Below are positions 54,601 through 64,000 of a stretch of DNA of 64,000 bases, piece after piece; the stretch's first letter is position 1, and each line of letters opens with the position of its first letter. The translations under genes were made by a program, and so were the position numbers. The stretch lies in NCBI GenBank assembly GCA_030278955.1, contig JAOANR010000014.1:31075453-31139452 (forward strand). The letters run 5' to 3'. The notes under the pieces were generated by a model. It ran no database searches. It saw nothing but the letters and a program-made list of their open reading frames with translations, and was not told the DNA's origin. The DNA is from Hygrophila difformis (Eukaryota > Streptophyta > Magnoliopsida > Lamiales > Acanthaceae).

Positions 54601-56324
54601 GCCTCAAGTATATATTCACGCAAAAAGAGCTGAATTTGAGGCAAAGAAGGTGGTTGGAACTGATTAAGGATTACGACCTGGAAATCGCGTACCACGAAGG
54701 AAGGGCCAACGTCGTGGCCGATGCCTTGAGTCGAAAGACTCAACACGTGGTGAACTCACTCGTGGTACCGGCCGAGTTGTACAGAGACTTGGCGAAATTA
54801 AGTCTGGAGTTGGTACACTCCGGCGAAGTAAGTGAGGTCGTCAACACGATGGTAGTAGGATCTACCATACTTGATGAGATACGACTAGCACAACAGGGCG
54901 ATGAAAAGTTGGAGGAAATTAGGAAGAGCATTGCTGAAGGAAAGGCAATGGATTTTAAAATCCATGAGGACGGAAGCATCCGCTTCAAAGGAAGGTGGTG
55001 CATACCACGAAAATGCGAGGACCTGAAGCTAAGAGTAATGGAGGAAGGCCATAATACCCCATATTCGGTCCACCCCGGAGGCGAGAAGCTATACAAGGAT
55101 ATAAAGAAGAACTATTGGTGGCCGAACATGAAGAGAGAAATAGCCGAGTTTGTGGCGAGATGCCTTACCTGCCAGAAGGTCAAGGCCGTACGGCAGAAAC
55201 CCTTAGGATTAATGCAGCCATTGTAAATCCCAAGTTGGAAATGGGATAGCATTTCAATGGACTTCGTTTCGGGGTTACCACGTTCACCGAAGGGGATGAA
55301 TAAAATCTGGGTAATCGTGGATAGGTTGACAAAAGCTGCCATATTTATCCCCATGAAGGATACCTGGTCCATGGACCAATTGGCAAGGGCATATGTCGAC
55401 AACGTGGTACGACGACATGGAGTACCACACGACATCATCTCGGACAGAGACAGTAGATTCGTCTCACAGTTTTGGACAAAACTACAAGAAGCCCTCGGTA
55501 CGAAGATAAAGATGAGTACCGCGTTCCATCCCATGACGGATGGACAAACGGAAAGGACGATCCAAACTTTGGAAGACATGCTGAGGGCATGCGTATTAGA
55601 GTTTAAGGGAAGTTGGGAAAATCACTTACCCTTGATCGAATTTTCCTACAACAACAGCTACCATGCTAGCATCGGCATGGCACCTTTCGAGGCACTGTAT
55701 GGACGCAAATGCCGAAGCCCATTGAGCTGGGAAGAGGGCGAGAGGACTGTGGTAATTGGACCGCAACTTGTTGAGGATATGGCTCAACAAGTCAAAATAA
55801 TCCAAGGGAAGATGAGAGCCGCGCAAGACCGGCAAAAGAGCTATGCCGACGTGAGACGGCAAGATTTGGAATTCCAAATAGGCGATAAGGTCATGTTAAA
55901 GGTATCACCGATGAAGGGTGTGATGCGCTTTGGCAAGCGGGGAAAATTAAGCCCACGGTACATAGGACCCTACGAGATCCTAGAAAGAGTGGGGAATCTC
56001 GCATACCGATTGGCATTACCGCCACAATTTGCTCGTGTCCACGACGTGTTCCACGTCTCGCAACTGAAGAAATACGTCCATGATCCGACCCACGTACTCC
56101 AACCGGAGGAAATTGAGCTGGACGATGACTTAAGCTATGAAGAAATTCCGGTGCGAATACTCGACAAGAAGGAGAGGGTAACAAGGAATAAGACCGTGAG
56201 GATGGTTAAGGTTCTTTGGTCTAACCACGAAGCCGAGACGGCAACGTGGGAGCTGGAAGCAGACATGAGGGAGCGTTACCCAACCCTATTCCAAGACAGT
56301 GCAGCAACAGTTATGGGGACATAA
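51606..56324 (+). pseudogene. Chromovirus F gag-pol polyprotein with one internal stop
   Basis: A single frame of about 1570 codons starts at [11 protein letters not shown], the same start as in B. Domains are: gag (residues about 90-260), two knuckles ([27 protein letters not shown], about 312-350), protease (LFDSGASCS, about 450), RT (from about 620; FIDDIMIYS at about 784), RNase H ([12 protein letters not shown], about 931), integrase zinc site ([20 protein letters not shown], about 1149-1200), integrase core ([21 protein letters not shown]) and a chromodomain-like tail ([16 protein letters not shown]). The only break is TAA at 55224-55226, after GLMQPL, where element B has Glu. The frame is unchanged on both sides. 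Without read-through, integrase is cut after its zinc site. Confidence 0.94.
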
Positions 56325-56608
56325 CTGTAATCTTAAGAGGGGGAGGATGTGACGACCCGAGTATTTCTGAATATTTTGTACGAATACTTTGTACCCCAAA
56401 TAAACAAATTCAAATTGTTTTGAACTACGTAATGACTTGATCCCTTCACGGGGTACGTAGGCAACTCGGAAATTTCAATTCCGAGTTCAGTCAAATAATA
56501 ACAAACAACGACACACAATAATACAATCGCTTAATCAAACAATTTCCGAACTCGCGAGAGGATGAAGTACAACTTCGAGGACGAAGTTGGTTCTTAAGGG
56601 GGGTAGAC
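56325..56608 (+). promoter_or_regulatory. Chromovirus F 3' region: two polypurine tracts and stem-loop
   Basis: The first tract, AAGAGGGGGAGGATG (about 56335-56349), is followed by TGACGACCCGAG, which resembles an LTR start. The second, AAGGGGGGTAGAC (56596-56608), adjoins the real 3' LTR. The perfect hairpin CAACTTCG-AGGA-CGAAGTTG is at 56570-56589, just before the second tract. Confidence 0.78.
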
Positions 56609-59103
56609 TGTAATACCCGTAAATTTTATAATATAAAAATAGGAATTAATCCAATAGGAGAGAATGTTTTGTTTCCGAGAACCCGTAGACGCGGAAATGC
56701 ACGGAAGTCAAGGACGACGAATTAGAACCCGACAGACCAAAACCGACGGTCTTAGGATTTCAAGCACGTAATCGAATTGAAACGGAATAAATTTATGATG
56801 AGAAGCATAATCCGGAAATGACCCGGAAAAAAAAATCGAGCGCGAAAACGGGGAAGGATAGAAGTCCGAAAGAGAGGAGAAAAGACCCGACGGATCGGAT
56901 CGCACGGACCCGCCCGGACCGCAGTCCAGGCGAGTCTCGCGCGCTGGCCGGGCGGGGTTTGGCTAAAAGGCGCGCCAACCCCGCGTGGCCCTACAGGTTT
57001 TGGCAACTCGCGCGTTTTCGGCGATTTCTTACCATAATTCGACCTCCCGACTTTGGAAAGCGAATTTTGGACGGGGGAAGGGAATAAGGGCGACCTAGGG
57101 CTGCCTCCCTTGCCCATTCTTCAGTCACCAAGTCCCCAAGTCACTCTCAAACCCTCCCAAGCCAAAAAGCTCTCCCGACGAACTTCCGACGGACTTCCGG
57201 CGACATCCCGACCACCACCGACGGCCGTAGGAACGAATAGATCAAGGATCACAGTCCTTAGATCATTGGTAAGTCGTTCATATACTTCTAGTTAAGTTTT
57301 TGAACCCAAAAACTCGAACTAACATTGGATTTCTTCGTCCGATTCGAAATCGTGGCCAAAGTCGGGAGCTTGACGGTGAGGAGATCCGTTCGTAGGATTT
57401 TGGACGAGCCAGAGACTTTAGGACGACCCAAAACTCTCTATCACTGTAAGTTGAGCCTTCCATATCAATACGGGTGATTTCGGGGCGTCCGGTATAGGCG
57501 TAATGTAACGAAACGTAAAAATCGAACTTAAAAACCCCATCTTGCGCAGTTTCTGTAATCGGCCTAAAACCCATATTTCGAGGATTCAATCCGAAAAACT
57601 CAAAACTAGACTTTTAATCCTAACACATAAATCTAGGTTGTGTAAAAATTTCAGCCATTTTCGTTAACGTTTGCTATTTTAAATCGCATCGAAAAGAGAC
57701 TGCTTTGACAAAACGTGTGGAAATCTGTCTACGAATATGTTCGAACTTAGTGAATTTATTTCTATAATTTCTAGTCCGATTTGATCTTTACAATCTAAAT
57801 GAAAGTTGTAGATAATCATGTCTAGTATGTGCATATTAAATTTCAGAATTTTTGGAGTCCATTTGATATGTTAAAAAGTCGAGATTTTGAACTGTGTCAA
57901 ACCTGAGTTCGGACAGTTTTCTGATTGCATGATAAAATCGATTTTTGACATGTTTCCTCAACTTATTTCGAAAAAGTTAAAACACGAAAGTTGTTCGTTA
58001 GGGTGTTTTGCATAAAGTGTGAAGATTTCAGAATTTTCGGGCTTGAAACGGATTTTTAAATGAGAAAGGCGCAAACTGTGACGCCAAGATACTTTTAAAT
58101 CGAAGAGTTTTTGAAATTTCGAAACAAACGGTCAAAGATTTGAAACACGATACATCTACACTTTTGAAAAACCCCGATACATTAAATCTAAACGATACAT
58201 GAGATACTTGGTGGAGGGTGAGTGTTCTGCAGGGTGCCCCTCTAGCCTTTTTCTCTTCGGGCCTATAATGGACGAGAGAATTTGATGAAATATTACGCCA
58301 GTTGGCGGGAGATACATGGCCTACTCTCTCGGGTTGTCCGTATGGATTTCTCGAGGCTCCGGAGTGTTACTGGGTATGGCAGATACGGCTGCGGCCGCCG
58401 GATCACCGGCTATACAAGATACTTACGACACGGCTGCGGCCGCTGGATCACCGGCTATACAAAACACTGAGAAATGGTTTCGTAACGGGGGAAATAAAAG
58501 ATTTAATGATTTTAAGTATTTATTTATTTTTGCATGTCTTTAAATTATGCATTTAAATTATGTCTTTAAATTTCATGGCATGACTAAATTATTATTGTAG
58601 ATTAGATGCATGTTTAAATACACAATTAAAATTATTATTTCCTTTCAATTTTGTGAATGCATGTTAGGAGTGAAATTTTAAATTATCTAATTAAATCCCT
58701 TTATTGCTATGTTAGGATCGATTTACTCAGTATTTTATATACTGATAAAATTGTTGTATTCTCTCTTTTATTTCAGAGTACACAGATGATGCATAGCATG
58801 TGCATTGGGGTTGGATTATTAAACACTGTTTATTTGCTTTTTACGATACTTGCATAACGGGCATGTAAATCCCGAGTTTTGGCCATGTCGGCCCATTTAC
58901 CTTTTTCCGCTGCAATATAATGTTACTACTATATGTGTGGATGACACTTATTATTATTTTTACATAGATTCCGGACTTGTTTTTAAATCTTTTTGCAATA
59001 CCTATAGCCTTGCATCTCTTTGGCAAGCTCGGAGAATCCGTGTCTTGCTAGAGAGATGTGGCGGTCACATCCCGGCCTGGGTTATCAAATCCGGGGTGTT
59101 ACA
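56609..59103 (+). mobile_element. Chromovirus F 3' LTR (2495 bp)
   Basis: It has the same length as the 5' LTR, about 0.6 percent different by eye, and is followed by the GTTCT target duplication. It also carries the duplicated 33-bp block with the NotI site, one copy of which has lost the site by a C to T change (GCGGCCGCTGG). Confidence 0.95.
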
Positions 59104-60340
59104 GTTCTAGTTGGAAATCTTCAAAATTATGAGCTAAATCATCTAAATCCTAAGGACAAGAATAAGTCGAAGAACATTGCATTCAAGGCTGAATTGGAAG
59201 AACGATCTGATGATGATCTTGAAAAAAGAGATGTCCTTATTATCGAAGAAGGTTGCCAGGATTCTTCAAGAAAAGAGTAGAAGGGAGTTTCAGAAGGGGA
59301 AATCTCAGAGAGGCAGTTCAAGTAATGTTTCAACGACAGACAAGCATCAGAAAAAGAGCTTTACAAAAAGGAATGGAAAAAGTTCAAAGCCTCGAAAACT
59401 AAGAGAGCCTGAGAAATTTGACAAATTCTCTTCCATAATCTGCTATGAATGTGAAGGAAAAGGTCACGTTAAGGCAGAGTGTCCCACTGCAAAAAGGAAG
59501 GAAGGAAAGGTTTTTCAAGCCACTTTGAGCGATGGTGATTCTGAAGTGGAGAATTCTGAGGAACAGCAAAGTGATCCAGACGAAGTCGTAGCTTTCATGC
59601 TCAGAGATAGCAGTCCCTCAAAAGGTAATTCTAGTTCATCATATTATTCTACTAATGATGATGATTCTTTTGTTTCAGGTGATATAAAAGAGATATATTC
59701 AAAGCTAGTTGATGCTTATGATGAGCTAAAAGAAGAATATGATATTGCTTGCACTGAGAACAAGAAGATGTTGGCACAACTGACTGACATCGGGATTGTA
59801 CATGACAAACTCGAAGTTGAGATTAATAAAGTTCTTGAGGAATCAAAGTAACTTAGCAACAATTTGTCAGAATCTGAAGCAAATTGCATCAAACTTTCAG
59901 AAGAAAACAAAATCCTTGGAATTGAACGTGACAAACTCAAGTCCAAATATGCTGATCTGGAAAAGATGGAAAAGGGTAAAGGTAAACTAAATTCTGTTCT
60001 TTCAATGTGCAAACAACCTGGTGATTTTACAGGTATTGGCTATAAGAAGAAAGGAAAGCAAAGCAAGCCCAAATCCTTCAAAAGAAGTTTTGTAAGTGGA
60101 GGATATCATGGTGAAGAATCAAGGAGTAAAGCTGCTCAAATCAAAATTCCTACTCAAGTCAATATTGCACCACATGATTCCAAAGATTGCATATATTGTG
60201 GATTACCAGGACACCAAGCTGACACATGCTTAAGAATTGTTCGAGATCTTATCAATGGGAGACCAGTAATCTGGCCATCATTAGAACTGCAAAAGAAGAT
60301 TCAAATCCGGAAGGCATGGGTACCAAAAGTTTCCTATAAA
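59104..60340 (+). pseudogene. Copia E gag, C-terminal part with two zinc knuckles and coiled coil
   Basis: This resumes gag after chromovirus F (VLVGNLQNYELNHLNPKDKN). A frame change near 59275 is followed by basic sequence, a first knuckle (CYECEGKGHVKAEC, about 59443-59485), an acidic Ser-rich linker and a long coiled-coil stretch (IYSKLVDAYDELKEEYDIAC and ENKKMLAQLTDIGIVHDKLE). A stop at 59849-59851 is crossed in the same frame, then come more coiled coil and a second knuckle (CIYCGLPGHQADTC, about 60189-60230). Long coiled-coil gag with knuckles is usual for Sireviruses. Confidence 0.8.
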
Positions 60341-61354
60341 CAATTTCTAGGTCTTGTTGTTTTATCTTTGCGGGAACAACAAAAAGATGTCAAATGGTAT
60401 TTTGACTCTGGATGCTCAAGGCACATGACCGGGACAAGAGATATACTTCAAAACTTTAGAAATCAAGACTGTGGTGAAGTGATGTTTGGAGATGGTGTTA
60501 AAAGCAAGATTATAGGATATGGCTCAATTGACAAGGGAGTTCTCTCTAATCTTTCTAAAGTCTATTTTGCAAAAGGCTTAACCACAAATTTAATTTCGAT
60601 AAGTCAATTGTGTGATGAAAGATCTTTAGTGCTATTTGACATGAATACTTGTTATGTTTTTAAAGACAATGAGTGTGATGAAAGATCTTTAGTGCTATTT
60701 AACAGGAATACTTGTTATGTTTTTAAAGACAATGAGTGTATTATGTCTGGTAAAAGATCTAGCAATAACTGTTACACCCTTAAGGAAACGGTTGACAAAG
60801 CACTTATTACTAAGGAGGATGTTACTAATCTTTGGCATAAAAGGATGGCACACTTGAATTATCAAACCTTGTACAAATTAAGTATTTCAGGTGCTGTCAG
60901 AGGATTGCCCAAACTACACAAAAACACCAATCTTACTTGTGAAGGATGTGCAAAAGAAAAGCAAACAAAATCTCAACACAAGAAAGTGGAAGGGATCAAC
61001 ACTACTCACTGTCTTGAACTCATTCACATGGATCTTATGGGTCCGACTGAAGTTGAAAGTCTAAATGGAAAGAGGTATATTTTGGTTGTCATTGATGATT
61101 ATTCTAGATTCACTTGGGTGTTGTTTCTCAGGTCCAAGGATGAAACATTTGAACACTTTGAGAACCTGAGCTTGAAGCTTATGAATCAAAAGCAACAGAG
61201 AATCTCCAGAATCAGAACAGACCATGGAAAGGAATTTGAAAATCAGCATTTTACAGACTTCTGTAATACTCATGGTATTATACAAGAGTTCTCTGCTCCC
61301 AAGACGCCTCAACAGAATGGTGTTGTTAAAAGGAAGAACATAACTCTTCAATAG
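60341..61354 (+). pseudogene. Copia E protease and integrase
   Basis: In order: protease (WYFDSGCSRHMTG, DSG triplet), a 21-codon in-frame tandem duplication (60611-60736), GAG-pre-integrase (LWHKRMAHLNYQTLYKLS, then CEGCAKEK) and integrase (LIHMDLMGP, IRTDHGKEFEN, QQNGVVKRKN). In the last motif the catalytic Glu of the Asp-Asp-Glu triad is replaced by Lys. The frame ends at a TAG (61352-61354) where a Glu or Gln is usual; the same frame continues with MARSMLHGSTLSKSF. Integrase is therefore dead by two changes. Confidence 0.86.
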
Positions 61355-62194
61355 ATGGCTAGATCAATGTTGCATGGAAGCACTCTCTCAAAATCTTTTT
61401 GGGCAGAATCTGTAAACACGGCATGTCATGTGGCAAATAGGGTGTTGTTGAGACCACACACCAACTACACACCATACCAGGTTTGGAATGGCAAACTTCC
61501 TACAGTTAAATATTTTCATGTTTTTGGCTGTATATGTCATGTTTACAGGGACAGGGAACAATTGAAAAAATTTGATGCTCGATCTGAAAAAGGGAAGTTC
61601 CTAGGTCATTCTAACAATTCAAAATCATATAGAGTCTGTCTTACTGAAAGCAAGAAAGTTGTAGAATCTACAAATGTTATTTTTGAAGAACTTTCAGACA
61701 GGAGGCAGCTAGAAGACTTTATTGAGCTACCTATTATTCCTCAGTCATCTTCTCATGATCCTGAATCTAGTACTCAATCTGTTGAAGTGGAAACAACTCC
61801 TACTATAGAAGAAAACACTTCTGATGCTACTGAAGAAGAACATGTCTCGGATACAGATGTTGAGGTCAATAAGAGAAAAGGCCCAAGGACATTAAAACAT
61901 CCCTTAAATGATGATATTATTGGTAATGTTACTTCTCCTAGGCAGACAAGGAAAAAGAAAGATGTTGATTATAAAGAACTCGCTGGAATGAATTGTTTCA
62001 TATCCAAGATAGAGCAAAAAAACACTATTGATGCTCTCGAGGATGAATATTGGATTGCTGCAATGCAAGATGAGTTGTTACAATTTGAAAGGAATTCTGT
62101 TTGGGAGTTAGTACCACAGCCTGACAACATAAATGTCATAAGTACTAAATGGATTTTCAGGAATAAGTTAGATGAGCAAGGAAATGTTGATTGA
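61355..62194 (+). pseudogene. Copia E integrase C-terminal region and start of RT
   Basis: This continues the same frame as the previous part: NRVLLRPHTNYTPYQVWNGK, then FHVFGCICHVY and KFDARSEKGKFLGHS (copia integrase C-terminal core). An acidic Thr/Ser-rich linker follows, then the first RT block (VISTKWIFRNKLDEQGNVD). A TGA at 62192-62194 ends it where Arg is usual, a CpG-type C to T change. RT continues in frame from 62195. Confidence 0.84.
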
Positions 62195-63168
62195 AACAAA
62201 GCAAGACTTGTAGCACAAGGCTACACTCAAATAGAAGGTTTGGACTATGGAGAGACTTTTGCTCCGGTTGCTAGAATGGAAGCAGTAAGGATTTTACTGT
62301 CATTTGCATGTTGTATGAACTTCAAATTATATCAGATGGATATTAAGACAGCCTTTTTGTATGGAAAGATAAAGGAGGAAATTTATGTAGCACAACCATT
62401 GGAATTTGAAGATCATGAACATCCAGATTATGTCTACAGAGTTAAAGGAGCTTTGTATGGACTTAAGCAAGCACCCCGTGCTTGGTATGAAAGGTTATCA
62501 CAGTTTCTTGTGAACTATGGCTATATCAGAGGTAATGCAAATAAAATGTTGTTTGTAAAGCATACTAACAATGATTTTATTATAGCTCAGATTTATGTGG
62601 ATGATATCATTTTTGGAGCTACTTCAGATCATCTCAGGAAACGTTTTGTAGAAGCTATGCAATCTGAGTTTGAGATGAGTATGATGGGTGAGTTACATTA
62701 CTTCTTAGGTTTACAGATCAAACAACTTAAGGATGGTATCTTTTTTTCACAAGAGAAGTATGCCAGGCAAATGCTGAAAAAATTTCACATGGAGGACAGC
62801 AAGGTCGTTCGAATGCCTCTAAGACAGCAAGAGAAACTTTCTAAGGATGAATCTGGAAAGGATGTTGATCAGAAATTATATAGAAGCATTATTGGTAATC
62901 TTCTCTACCTAACGACTACCAGGCCTGATATATCCTTTAGTACTGGAGTTTGTGCTAGGTATCAATCTCAACCGAAAGAATCTCATCTTAAAGCTGCTAA
63001 AAGGATTCTGAGATATATTATGGGTACACTTGAACTTGGAATTTGGTACTCAAAGAGATCAAATTTGGACCTTATTGGATACACAGACTCAGACTGGGCT
63101 GGTAGTTGTGATGATAGACGATCAACCACTGGGCTGTTTTTCGTTTGTTTTTTAATTTTTACAGGCTA
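62195..63168 (+). pseudogene. Copia E reverse transcriptase with truncated RNase H
   Basis: In frame after the TGA: ARLVAQGYTQIEGLDYGETF, QMDIKTAFLYGKIKEEIYV, YGLKQAPRAWYERL, the catalytic IAQIYVDDIIFGAT and FFSQEKYARQMLKKF. The start of RNase H follows (LIGYTDSDWAGSCDDRRSTT). At about 63135 RNase H stops and a T-rich unrelated sequence follows, so more than half of RNase H is deleted. The YVDD site is intact. Confidence 0.88.
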
Positions 63169-63418
63169 AAGCGAGTGTGTAAGGATGGAATTGTATGGAT
63201 AATGCCAAAAATTTTGATACGACGTCTGCAAAAAAATCATCATTACCTGTAAACTACATAAACCGTCCTCTCCATCATAATTATGCACGTCGTCCGAAAC
63301 CGTCGTTCCCCATTACTCTCTTTAGTTTCTTTTTAATCGTGCTTGGAGCCCGTTTCTTTTTCATTCGTTCTCTATTTCTTCTATTACCTTTGTTGTTTTT
63401 CTCTCTAAGTTTGCAGAT
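63169..63418 (+). other. Copia E inter-ORF region after the RNase H break
   Basis: A T-rich stretch with a T-rich hydrophobic open frame (about 63320-63400) but no defined motif. In Sireviruses an untranslated spacer separates pol from an env-like frame. Confidence 0.45.
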
Positions 63419-64000
63419 ATGGCCTCCTCATCTTCTCAAAGTCCATCCATTGAAGTTCCCACTACTGAGAAACCTACTACAGACCCTGCTCCGTCCATTG
63501 AAGCCTCTGTTGAACCATCTTCTGAAATTCCTCCCAAAACATCGGAAACCACTGATCTGGAAAGGATGCTGAAAACAATGCGGATGATGCTGTACAGGAG
63601 GTGTTGCCACTGAATACTCTACCACCTGCCGGAGCACTTCCATCACCGACTCCACCTGCTTTACCTCCTACGATGAAAGAGACGTTCGCCTTTGACTGGG
63701 ATGAGGGCACTGAGACTACTAAAAAGCGGAGGAAGATGATTTCAACCCTAATCAGTATGATGATGCTACTGATGTTCAAAACCAGGAAGAACACCCTTCT
63801 GCGGATGTTGAAGCTACGCCTCAACAGCGTCCTCCTCCTCGCACTCCTACTACCAGATCCCGCAAACGGAAAAACAAAGGTGTTGCTGTTGAAACTTCTC
63901 AAAAATGACCAAAATCTGTTCCCCCTATGTCTGTTCAGGCCGCTCTCAACTTCAAATATTATGATAAGGATTCCCAGAAGTTTTCTAAGGAGTTGAATGT
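63419..64000 (+). pseudogene. Env-like / extra downstream frame of element E, frameshifted, runs off window
   Basis: It starts MASSSSQSPSIEVPTTEKPT, a Ser/Pro/Thr-rich disordered N-terminus. Near 63560 the frame shifts to AENNADDAVQEVLPLNTLPP and ALPPTMKETFAFDWDEGTE. Near 63740 it shifts again to DDFNPNQYDDATDVQNQEEH, then a basic RKRKNK stretch, a stop (about 63907) and QAALNFKYYDKDSQKFSKEL. The position after pol fits the extra frame of Sirevirus-type elements. No fusion or membrane domain is seen in the visible part. I cannot name the product. Confidence 0.5.

Larger units (their letters stand above)
47586..59103 (+). mobile_element. Ty3/gypsy chromovirus F, complete and young
   Basis: The element is 11.5 kb with a perfect 5-bp target duplication GTTCT (47581-47585 and 59104-59108) and two LTRs of 2495 bp each. 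By eye they differ at about 15 positions (0.6 percent). The order is 5' LTR, Met-tRNA primer site, small coiled-coil frame, gag-pol in one frame, two polypurine tracts with stem-loop, 3' LTR. The only clear coding defect is a single stop in integrase. It is related to A and B but is a separate subfamily, with diverged LTR and gag. Confidence 0.96.
46336..64000 (+). mobile_element. Ty1/copia element E, Sirevirus-like, split by chromovirus F
   Basis: The order is 5' LTR, primer site, gag (46976-47585, interrupted by F at 47586-59103, resumed at 59104), protease, integrase, RT, truncated RNase H and an env-like downstream region that leaves the window. The long coiled-coil gag with two knuckles and the extra region after pol fit the Sirevirus (Maximus/SIRE) group. 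Many stops and frame changes show it is old. No 3' LTR is seen. Confidence 0.82.

Overview
This 64 kb window looks like plant nuclear DNA from a repeat-dense region of a flowering plant, probably a eudicot. There are no bacterial operons. What can be recognised is long terminal repeat (LTR) retrotransposons with initiator-Met-tRNA primer sites, non-autonomous DNA transposons, a tRNA-derived SINE, and intron-split pieces of typical plant genes. I found no intact, expressed-looking host gene.

Layout. 1-1028: AT-rich DNA with nothing recognised. 1029-2795 and 24622-26391: a 1.77 kb duplicated segment. Each copy carries a Mutator-like element with 10-bp target duplications and a GRF zinc-finger reading frame, and each ends in 54 bp of a Helitron-like 3' end. 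2796-6506: the 3' part of a Ty3/gypsy chromovirus (element A). 6507-12819: a Ty1/copia element (C, minus strand) in a tandem LTR arrangement. 12820-23701: a nearly complete chromovirus (element B, minus strand) inserted in the 5' LTR of C with a 5-bp target duplication. 23702-24170: inverted pieces of the C LTR and leader. 26338 to about 35400: a Helitron-like block with sense-oriented, intron-containing fragments of at least five unrelated plant genes (COR27-like, TOM1-like VHS, methionine gamma-lyase/aluminium-resistance-like, NCL cation-exchanger-like, E2F). 35401-38764: a 3.4 kb gypsy LTR (G) with an array of small covarying hairpins. 38765-42640: a mosaic of gypsy LTR fragment and broken copia element D. 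43681-44941: a second, short Helitron candidate. 45190-46230: a repeated terminal-exon-like sequence flanking a SINE. 46336-64000: a Sirevirus-like copia element (E), split in its gag by a young, almost intact chromovirus (F, 47586-59103) with 2495-bp LTRs and target duplication GTTCT. E continues to an env-like downstream region that runs off the window.

How the parts work together. Elements A, B and F are one chromovirus lineage. Each has the order gag - protease - reverse transcriptase - RNase H - integrase - chromodomain-like tail, and a conserved hairpin next to the polypurine tract. B and F also share a small coiled-coil reading frame between the primer site and gag. All polyproteins in the window are broken by a stop, frameshift or deletion. 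B and F, with nearly identical LTRs, are the most recent arrivals; C, D, E and the captured gene fragments are older hosts for insertions.
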